Origin: Acidithrix ferrooxidans
Lineage (GTDB): Bacteria; Actinomycetota; Acidimicrobiia; Acidimicrobiales; Acidimicrobiaceae
Assembly (NCBI RefSeq): GCF_000949295.1
Contig: NZ_JXYS01000073.1
Location: 1-49,113 of the forward strand
Length of the DNA stretch: 49,113 nucleotides
Direction: 5' to 3'
Program-made: the position numbers and the translations under genes
The notes under the pieces: generated by a model
Told to the model about the DNA's origin: nothing
Seen by the model: only the letters and a program-made list of their open reading frames with translations
Databases searched by the model: none
In this document: piece by piece, positions 16,843-22,952 of the stretch
Layout of the letters: each line of letters opens with the position of its first letter
How positions within the stretch are numbered: the first letter of the stretch is position 1

Positions 16843-17630
16843 ATAACCTCCTTGACTCTCAAGTCTCTCTGGTAACCGGTGGAGGTGGAGGTATCGGTGC
16901 AGCTATATCGATGACGCTAGCCATGGCCGGAGCTAAGGTAGCCGTCGTTGATCGGGACCAGGTTGGAGCTGATGCTACAGTTGGGGCGATCCTAGAGGCT
17001 GGCGGAGTAGCTAGTAGCTTTGTTGGCGACATAGCAACTTCGTCCGAGCGTATCGAGATCTACAATCGCGCTAAGGGGGCTTTGGGTGAGATTGACATCT
17101 TAGTGAATAACGCCGCCGATCATGGGTCCCGCCTTAGTTTTTTAGAGATCGAAATCGATGAGTGGGAGAGAATCCTAGCCACTAACTTAGGTGCTACCTG
17201 GCATTTTTCTCAATTGGTGGCCCGATCGATGATCGAGCGCCAAGGTGGCGCTATCGTCAATCTCGGTGCTATTCAAGCGTCGCTTCCAGTTGCAACCTAT
17301 GTTTCTTACGTTGCTACTAAGGGCGGCATCATCTCACTCACCAAGGCTTTAGCGGTTGAGCTTTCTCCCCATGGAATTAGGGTGAACTCTATATCGCCAG
17401 GAGCCATTGCCACTCCTTCTACACAGAGTGCTCTTTCGAACATTGGTACCACCGAGAAGGCTCCCACACTGTTGGGGAGGATGGGATCGTCCCGCGACAT
17501 TGCTAATGGCGTCTTATTCCTGGTTTCACCAGCTTCATCTTTTATCACAGGGGAGAATTTGGTGGTGGATGGGGGCCGCTCCCTCTCTAGGGATCCCGAT
17601 CCATTTTCCTCTTTTGGAAGTCGGACGTAA
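16839..17630 (+). CDS. SDR-family oxidoreductase (candidate sulfoquinovose dehydrogenase), catalytic Ser replaced
   Basis: A 263-residue classical SDR overlapping the dehydratase by four bases (ATGA). The cofactor motif TGGGGGIG is at residues 13-20. D38 ends the second strand, favouring NAD+. NNAA is at 90-93, catalytic N116, Y157 and K161 (YVATK). The catalytic Ser, expected 13 residues before the Tyr, is Ala144 (IVNLGAIQAS). So one member of the Asn-Ser-Tyr-Lys tetrad is missing, which is unusual and may alter activity. In the sulfo-ED scheme this enzyme oxidises sulfoquinovose to its lactone. Xylose, arabinose or galactose dehydrogenase are alternatives. It is the last gene of the suyA operon. 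Confidence 0.85.
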   Translation: MNNLLDSQVSLVTGGGGGIGAAISMTLAMAGAKVAVVDRDQVGADATVGAILEAGGVASSFVGDIATSSERIEIYNRAKGALGEIDILVNNAADHGSRLSFLEIEIDEWERILATNLGATWHFSQLVARSMIERQGGAIVNLGAIQASLPVATYVSYVATKGGIISLTKALAVELSPHGIRVNSISPGAIATPSTQSALSNIGTTEKAPTLLGRMGSSRDIANGVLFLVSPASSFITGENLVVDGGRSLSRDPDPFSSFGSRT

Positions 17631-18021
17631 CTTTAATTCGCTTTCGAAGGGGTAAAAACTAAAGATCGCCTTGGGTATCTAAGTGGTCGTAGCGCGAGGA
17701 TTTTGGATCGTAAGAAACCCATTGGGTGGCCTTTTAGTTGATGACCTATGGTAATCTCCGACTAACTCCTGTTTTTGGGAGGATATCGGACCATTTGTTC
17801 GCCCTGTGTCTTTGTAGATTGGCTGGTGACATTAGTCGCGCGCAAGTATTAGATCCGCAAGTATTAGATGTGCACAATTAGATGCACAATTAGAAAGAGT
17901 TGGCTTTTTGAAAGTTAGGCGAGCTTATTCGATAGGGCGTGGGTTTGATGTGGTGTGAGATGACGGACCTAACTTGCACAGGTGGCGAACGAAATTTGTT
18001 TAAGAAAAGGAATTTGATCAG
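17631..18021. repeat. Spacer with two short tandem duplications
   Basis: CGCAAGTATTAGAT occurs at 17841-17854 and 17856-17869, and TGCACAATTAGA at 17871-17882 and 17883-17894. No gene lies here. The region must hold the promoter of the aldolase gene. I see no good copy of the island operator, only weak resemblances such as ATGGTAATC near 17748. Confidence 0.6.
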
Positions 18022-18930
18022 GTGAAGCAATTAAAAAAGGCGCCCGAGGGCGTTTTGGGAGCCTTGGCTACCCCGTTGAATTTAGATGGAACTATAGACT
18101 ACGACTCGCTTGAGAGTCTTGTGGCTCACATGGTGAGCGGAGGCGCAGATGGAATCTGTCCGGTTGGTTCAACCGGAGAGGGACCCCTGCTTGACCGTCA
18201 GGATCGCATTGGTGTGACCCGCCACGTAAGGGCACAAATTGGCCAAGAGCTTCACCTCATCCCTGCTACCGTTAGTGTTACGCCTGGTGATGTAATGGCC
18301 GATTTGGCTGCATACCACGAAGTCGGTGCAACTAGTGCTTTGGTGCCACCCCCGTTTTACTATCCCTTAGATGCAAATGCTACCAAAGACTTCTTCCTTA
18401 GGGTGGCAGACGAGTCGCCGCTTCCAATAGTGATCTATAACATCCCTCAAATGACCAAGGTAGCTGTAGCTCCAGTGATCGTTGGTGAGCTGGCGAGGCA
18501 TGAAAACATTATCGGAATCAAGGATTCAAGTAGGGACTTTGAATACTTTTCTAGCGTTTGTGATCAGGTGACTTTGCTAGAGCCGGAGAACTTTAGTGTC
18601 CTAACAGGCTCTGATACCATGCTTAGTGCATGTAACTTGGTGGGTGGTTCTGGGACAATTGCTGCATCGGTTAATTTGGTGCCAAGATTGGTGGTAGATC
18701 TTCATCTAGCTAGTAAGAGTGGTGACCTAGACAAGGCTCGCATAGATCAGGCACGACTACTTAGAATCGTCCAAGCCTGTCGAGTCCCGGGTTTTCCGGC
18801 AGGGTGGAAGGCGGCCCTTTCGCTCATGGGCCTTTGTGGAGCGACGCCCGCCAAGCCAGCTAGGACGGCCCAGGATCAGCAAATTGAGACCTTGAGAGTC
18901 GCCCTAGTGGCTCTTGGAGTGCTTGACTAG
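18022..18930 (+). CDS. DHDPS/NAL-family class I aldolase or dehydratase (candidate KDSG aldolase)
   Basis: A 302-residue TIM-barrel enzyme of the dihydrodipicolinate synthase/N-acetylneuraminate lyase family, GTG start with AAAGGA upstream. Schiff-base K167 lies in GIKDSSR, proton-relay Y139 in IYNIP, and the carboxylate-binding loop is GSTGEG (49-54; the second Thr of DHDPS is Ser here). It is not a lysine-pathway enzyme by context. In a sulfo-ED locus it would split KDSG into pyruvate and sulfolactaldehyde, as KDG aldolases of this family split 2-keto-3-deoxygluconate. As I recall it, the characterised Pseudomonas putida KDSG aldolase belongs to the HpcH/HpaI family, so this would be a family replacement. 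Alternatively it dehydrates 2-keto-3-deoxy-pentonates. Its stop overlaps that of the convergent gene. Confidence 0.87.
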   Translation: MKQLKKAPEGVLGALATPLNLDGTIDYDSLESLVAHMVSGGADGICPVGSTGEGPLLDRQDRIGVTRHVRAQIGQELHLIPATVSVTPGDVMADLAAYHEVGATSALVPPPFYYPLDANATKDFFLRVADESPLPIVIYNIPQMTKVAVAPVIVGELARHENIIGIKDSSRDFEYFSSVCDQVTLLEPENFSVLTGSDTMLSACNLVGGSGTIAASVNLVPRLVVDLHLASKSGDLDKARIDQARLLRIVQACRVPGFPAGWKAALSLMGLCGATPAKPARTAQDQQIETLRVALVALGVLD

Positions 18931-19967
18931 AGAGCTAGTTCCCAACTCGGTGGCAACTCGATATTTGCTGTTTTTGCCATTTGGACTATCTCTTTTGCCA
19001 CCGAGTCCGCGATTTGGATCTTTGTCTGTGGCGTTATCTCATTGGGTAGTGGTCGACCCGCACCAGGAAGGCGTCCGTTGGAGGATACAACTTGATGAGC
19101 CATCTCATTTAGGCGTTCGGTTGAGGAGCTATCTATCCCAAAGGCACTTGGATCGATCGCCATGAGCAGGTGACTCAATCGTTGCGGAGTAGCTATGGCA
19201 TCCAAAGAGAGCGGATCAGCGACCTGTGTTGAGAGGGATGGCCCGACTAGACCGCCAGTGAGTGCCTCGACCATCAAAGCTAACGCAAAGCCCTTGGCTC
19301 CAGCCATTGGAGCCAACATCCCATTTAGCGCTATCTTGGGATCGTTTGTGGGGATCCCGTTGGAATCGAAGGCCCAGCCATCTGGGATCTCTTCGTCGGC
19401 GGCTGCTGCTTGGGCGATTCTACCTCGTGCGACAGTTGAGGTTGCCATGTCGATAATGGTTGGTCGTGGCTGACTTGGAATTCCAGCAGCTAGGGGGCTA
19501 GTCGAAAGGAGTGGTCGATTTCCATCCCATGCCGGCATGACAGCTGGACCGTTTGTGAAAGCCAATCCAATCAGCCCTTGCTCTAACATCTCTAAAACAT
19601 ATAGTCCCAAGACGCCACAGTGGTTGGAGTCGGCGACTGAGACGACTCCAACACCATATCTTTGTGCTCGCTGGGTGGCTAGAACGCTAGCTCGATGGGC
19701 TTGGAAGTGGCCCATCCCACCATGGCCATCGAGAGCAAGGACGGCTCCAGTCTCTTTTATCACGCTAAGTTCCGCCTTAGCGTTGATTCCGCCTGCTTTG
19801 AGACGCCTAAGGTAGTGGGGGAGGCGGAGCAATCCATGAGAGCCGCGACCCCAGGCGTCCGCCATAGTTATCTCATGTGAGGATCGTTCTGCCACCTCTG
19901 GACTTAATCCATATTCGCATAGAAGTGCTTTGGCGACCGATTGTGACTCGGAAAAATTTGATTGCAT
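18927..19967 (-). CDS. LDH2/MDH2-family dehydrogenase (candidate (R)-sulfolactate dehydrogenase, ComC-like)
   Basis: A 346-residue NAD(P)-dependent dehydrogenase of the malate/L-lactate type 2 family. It has the N-terminal GRGSHGLLRLPHYLRRLKAGGI, a conserved DSNHCGVLGLYVLEM in place of the usual SNHFG, and PLAAGIPSQPRPTIIDMATS. The start has GGGGG five bases upstream. ComC, the (R)-sulfolactate dehydrogenase of archaea and of Chromohalobacter, belongs to this family. It would reduce sulfopyruvate to (R)-sulfolactate, the substrate of SuyAB. It is divergent from a D-2-hydroxyacid dehydrogenase across a spacer with a near-perfect FadR-type operator. Ureidoglycolate, 2,3-diketogulonate and Pip2C reductases are other family members, so specificity is inferred. 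Confidence 0.83.
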   Translation of the reverse strand: MQSNFSESQSVAKALLCEYGLSPEVAERSSHEITMADAWGRGSHGLLRLPHYLRRLKAGGINAKAELSVIKETGAVLALDGHGGMGHFQAHRASVLATQRAQRYGVGVVSVADSNHCGVLGLYVLEMLEQGLIGLAFTNGPAVMPAWDGNRPLLSTSPLAAGIPSQPRPTIIDMATSTVARGRIAQAAAADEEIPDGWAFDSNGIPTNDPKIALNGMLAPMAGAKGFALALMVEALTGGLVGPSLSTQVADPLSLDAIATPQRLSHLLMAIDPSAFGIDSSSTERLNEMAHQVVSSNGRLPGAGRPLPNEITPQTKIQIADSVAKEIVQMAKTANIELPPSWELAL

Positions 19968-20012
19968 TTTACCCCCGGGGTATGGTAATTATTTGTGGTT
20001 TAATCCTAGCAG

Positions 20013-20023
20013 TGGTAAGACCA
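20013..20023. promoter_or_regulatory. Best FadR-type operator, between the two sulfolactate dehydrogenase candidates
   Basis: CAGTGGTAAGACCAATT contains TGGTAAGACCA with symmetric TGGT/ACCA arms and matches the known PdhR/LldR-type site almost exactly. It lies in the 158-base divergent spacer. On the plus strand, TTGACG (20035-20040), a 17-base gap and AATAGA form a plausible promoter next to it. One site could control both genes. Confidence 0.65.
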
Positions 20024-20125
20024 ATTGGCCAAAATTGACGATTAGCATAGAGATAGGAATAGACCAGCTCTCTAGGGCATCAGATGAAAACCCCTTGGAG
20101 TGCAATTGAATAAGGAGTTATCGCC

Positions 20126-21121
20126 TTGAATGAGAAGTCGCAAGAGTCGACGTCATCGCTACCCATGGACGTCTTGGTGGTTGAAGACGTTTGGGGTAGT
20201 GCATTTGATGAGATTGGTCAGAGACTAACCATCACCTACTTGCCTCAACTTTGGGAGGATGATTCGGCCCTTAAAGACTACATTGGCAACGTCAGAGCGC
20301 TGGTAATTCGCAATAGGACCCAAGTTACTAGAGACCTCCTAGCTGCCGCTCCAATGTTAGAGGTCATCGCCAGAGCTGGTGTCGGTCTCGACAATATCGA
20401 CCTTGTTGCAGCTAATGAGGCAGGTGTTGTTGTGGTAGCTGCCCTGGGAGCAAATGCCACAAGTGTAGGTGAACACGCCGTTGGTATGGCCTTTGCCTTT
20501 TCCAAAAACCTTATCAGCCAAGATCTCAAGACAAAAGAGGGAGGTTGGGATAGGCGCCTTGGCTTTGAACTTCAAGATCGATCTTGGGGGGTTATCGGCC
20601 TTGGAGCCACCGGACGCGAGACGGCTCGAATTGCCCATGCTATTGGCATGAAAGTCTATGGCTATGATCCAAATATCCCAATCGATAGATTCATCGAGGG
20701 CGTTGACACAAGGGTAGATACTATCGAAGAAACGCTCGCCTCGTGTGATTTCATCTCATTACATGTCCCCCTTACCCCAGGGACTTCAAAGATGGTTAGT
20801 TCTGGCTTTTTATCTAAGATGCGGAGGGGCTCTTATCTGATCAATTCATCAAGAGGTGGCTTGGTAGATGAGGATGCTCTTCTTGAAGCCCTTGACAACG
20901 ACCATTTAGCTGGGGCAGCCCTAGATGTTCGAGTTAGTGAGCCTCCTGCTTTGCATCCTTTGAATTCCCATGCCAAAGTGATTCATTCACCTCATGTGGC
21001 GGGGTTGACCTATGAGTCGCAAGATCGAATCACTGAGATCTTGGCCTTTGAGATTGATACTGTTCTTGGAGGAGAACCAGCGACGATGAATGTAGGAATT
21101 CACCAGATCGCCAATAGATAA
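20126..21121 (+). CDS. D-2-hydroxyacid dehydrogenase (candidate (S)-sulfolactate dehydrogenase, SlcC-like)
   Basis: A 331-residue NAD-dependent dehydrogenase of the D-isomer-specific 2-hydroxyacid family. The Rossmann motif is GVIGLGATGRETA. The catalytic trio is Arg in NSSRGGLVDEDAL, Glu in DVRVSEPPALHPL and His in IHSPHVAGLTYES. A TTG start with AAGGAG nine bases before it (20111-20116) fits best; the next in-frame ATG is 13 codons later without an RBS. The length is that of short-form PGDH-like enzymes without an ACT domain. SlcC, which oxidises (S)-sulfolactate to sulfopyruvate in Chromohalobacter, belongs to this family. With its divergent neighbour it would invert sulfolactate stereochemistry. 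A strong terminator follows. A hydroxypyruvate or phosphoglycerate dehydrogenase is the fallback reading. Confidence 0.84.
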   Translation: MNEKSQESTSSLPMDVLVVEDVWGSAFDEIGQRLTITYLPQLWEDDSALKDYIGNVRALVIRNRTQVTRDLLAAAPMLEVIARAGVGLDNIDLVAANEAGVVVVAALGANATSVGEHAVGMAFAFSKNLISQDLKTKEGGWDRRLGFELQDRSWGVIGLGATGRETARIAHAIGMKVYGYDPNIPIDRFIEGVDTRVDTIEETLASCDFISLHVPLTPGTSKMVSSGFLSKMRRGSYLINSSRGGLVDEDALLEALDNDHLAGAALDVRVSEPPALHPLNSHAKVIHSPHVAGLTYESQDRITEILAFEIDTVLGGEPATMNVGIHQIANR

Positions 21122-21176
21122 ACCTAGTATCTCGATCTTTCATCTTTAGATAATTAGAGAGATCCTATTTGTATAG

Positions 21177-21224
21177 CCCCCTTGATTCCCCTGTCTAGGC
21201 TGGGGAATCAAGGGGGTATTTTCT
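21177..21224 (+). terminator. Strong intrinsic terminator after the SlcC-like gene
   Basis: CCCCCTTGATTCCCC (21177-21191) pairs perfectly with GGGGAATCAAGGGGG (21202-21216), followed by TATTTTCT. A 15-bp stem with a T-rich tail 55 bases after the stop. Confidence 0.85.
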
Positions 21225-21225
21225 C

Positions 21226-21258
21226 TGTGCCAAGGTTCGCTGTGTGCCAAGGTTCGCT
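21226..21258. repeat. Tandem duplication, period 17
   Basis: TGTGCCAAGGTTCGCT occurs at 21226-21241 and again at 21243-21258, between the two terminator hairpins. Confidence 0.75.
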
Positions 21259-21280
21259 TTATAAAAGATCTCATCCATAA

Positions 21281-21331
21281 CAAAGACTCCCCAGTTCGCA
21301 ACCTTTTGGACGCGTAACTGGGGAGTCTTTG
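21281..21331 (-). terminator. 16-bp hairpin after the substrate-binding-protein gene
   Basis: CAAAGACTCCCCAGTT (21281-21296) pairs perfectly with AACTGGGGAGTCTTTG (21316-21331), loop 19 bases. It lies 30 bases after the end of the minus-strand gene that stops at 21362. There is no T-run, but position and stem strength argue for a terminator or mRNA 3' end stabiliser. Confidence 0.7.
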
Positions 21332-21361
21332 GGGGTGTCACCGTGAGGGGGAACTTATTTG

Positions 21362-22738
21362 TTAGGCGACTACTGCGCTAGCTACTGCTGCTTGCATCGC
21401 TGCGAGTCCTGCTGAGACCGAAGATTGGTTCGCCATTACCGAGTTGAGCGGAGCTTGTAGCGTAGCTGAGACCGCAGGGTAGTTTTGAATCGATGGACGG
21501 GCTTTAGCACTTGCAAGAATCGTAGGTAGATTCTTTAGATTTGGTGATTTGAGCACTAGTTGTGTATCGGTCTGAACATCTTTTCGAGCAGATAAAAGGC
21601 CAGCTCCGGAGGTGAGCTGAATCTGCTGGGCTTGGGAGGTTAGATACTGGATTACTCTCCAAGCCGCCTCTGGTCGAGCTGACTTAGCGTTGATGCTATA
21701 CATCCAGCCACCGGTGCAGCCATGGCCGCTTCCATTGGTCAGACCAGGAAGAGGAGCATTATTGACCTTACCAGGTACCTTGGATTGCGTTGGACTATTG
21801 GCCAGCGTATAGGCATAAGTCCAGTTTCTCATAAAGAGAGCATTACCATTTTGCATCAATACCAAAGCATCGTTTGGCTTCATTGTAGAGGTTCCAGGAG
21901 GCGAAATCTTGGTAGTATAGACGGTGTCATAGAGAAACTGTAGCGACTTATTCCCGGCTGGAGTATTTAGGGTAACCTTGGATCCGGAGGAGATTTCTCC
22001 GCCGTAACCCCAGGTGTACTCACAGAATTCATCGACAATAGCCTCAATCTGTGCGCCTTCCCAGACGTAACCCCAGAAGTTAGGATTGGTTGCCCTTTCG
22101 GCAGTTTGAATCTTTTGTGAAATTCGAACTAGTTCCGCGTAGGTCGTCGGAACGGTCTCATTGTACTTTGTCAATAGATCGGTTCGGTAGTAGAGCTGGC
22201 CGACATCGATCGATTGTGGAATTGCATAGAGCTTACCCTTATACTTGCCTATATTTAGAGCAGTTGGGATAAATGCCGATTGGAATGCCGCACTTGCATA
22301 TTGATCAAGTGGTGCAACCCATCCCGCTGCAGCGAAGGTACCTGGGTAGGTAACGTCCATCGTCAATATGTCCGGAGTAGATGCCCCACCAGCTAAAGCC
22401 GTTACGTATTGATTATAGACGTCGTTGGTCACTGGCGGGATTGTCTGGAAGGTCACAGGAGTCTCTGGGTTGGCATTGTTCCACTGATTGATCAAAATAG
22501 TGGTGGTCCCTGAGTTATCCTGAGGACCTGCAATGACAATCGGTCCAGTCTGGCGCGCTGGTGCACCTGAAGTTGTGGTTCCAGCAGCTGCAGCGGCAGT
22601 TGTGGTACTCGATGAGGTTCCACTACCGCAAGCTGCTAAAACTGCGCCACCAACGGCCGCTACTCCAAAGCCAAGAAATTTTCGCCTTCCAATTCCTCCA
22701 TCTGAGATTATCTCATTGCCTTCAGTTTCTGAACCCAT
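21362..22738 (-). CDS. ABC sugar importer substrate-binding lipoprotein (family 1)
   Basis: A 458-residue extracellular binding protein. The N-terminus has both a twin-arginine motif (GRRKFLGFG, residues about 17-25) and a lipobox (VLAACGSG, Cys about 37). It is followed by a Ser/Thr/Ala-rich linker and a long periplasmic-binding-protein-like domain (DILTMDVTYPGTFAAAGWVAPLDQ, ...GCTGGWMYSINAKSARPEAAWRVIQYLTS). AAAGGGAG precedes the ATG. It is the binding component for the permeases at 25367-27249, in the same orientation but after the glycosidase, with its own 214-base leader containing a palindrome. In sulfoglycolytic loci such as the Agrobacterium smo cluster, the equivalent SmoF binds sulfoquinovosyl glycerol. 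Here the ligand is inferred. Confidence 0.9.
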   Translation of the reverse strand: MGSETEGNEIISDGGIGRRKFLGFGVAAVGGAVLAACGSGTSSSTTTAAAAAGTTTSGAPARQTGPIVIAGPQDNSGTTTILINQWNNANPETPVTFQTIPPVTNDVYNQYVTALAGGASTPDILTMDVTYPGTFAAAGWVAPLDQYASAAFQSAFIPTALNIGKYKGKLYAIPQSIDVGQLYYRTDLLTKYNETVPTTYAELVRISQKIQTAERATNPNFWGYVWEGAQIEAIVDEFCEYTWGYGGEISSGSKVTLNTPAGNKSLQFLYDTVYTTKISPPGTSTMKPNDALVLMQNGNALFMRNWTYAYTLANSPTQSKVPGKVNNAPLPGLTNGSGHGCTGGWMYSINAKSARPEAAWRVIQYLTSQAQQIQLTSGAGLLSARKDVQTDTQLVLKSPNLKNLPTILASAKARPSIQNYPAVSATLQAPLNSVMANQSSVSAGLAAMQAAVASAVVA

Positions 22739-22824
22739 CGTTTGGCTCCCTTTCCCCCGTGCAGGTGCACATATTCACTAAATCGCGAGATTTCCCACAT
22801 CGATAGTGAAGTTTATAAACTAAG

Positions 22825-22841
22825 CAGTGGCCTGTCCACTG
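22825..22841. promoter_or_regulatory. Palindrome upstream of the substrate-binding-protein gene
   Basis: CAGTGG (22825-22830) and CCACTG (22836-22841) flank CCTGT. The inner TGGCCTGTCCA matches 8 of 11 positions of the island's operator motif. It lies about 90 bases before the start codon. Confidence 0.45.
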
Positions 22842-22952
22842 ACCAGTTATTCTAACAGTTCTTTACATGTATGTCAAGTATTGAAGTGGTTGCGAAGATA
22901 GATATGTGCTATATGACTCTAGTTGATATCTATCCATCTCATAACTGTCCAA

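Noticed and set aside
7234-21121. Reading the island as a plain Weimberg (xylose or arabinose oxidation) locus
   Set aside because: Lactonase, dehydratase, DHDPS-type enzyme and aldehyde dehydrogenase would fit, but it leaves the SuyAB-like pair and the two sulfolactate-dehydrogenase-family genes unexplained. Kept as the main alternative.
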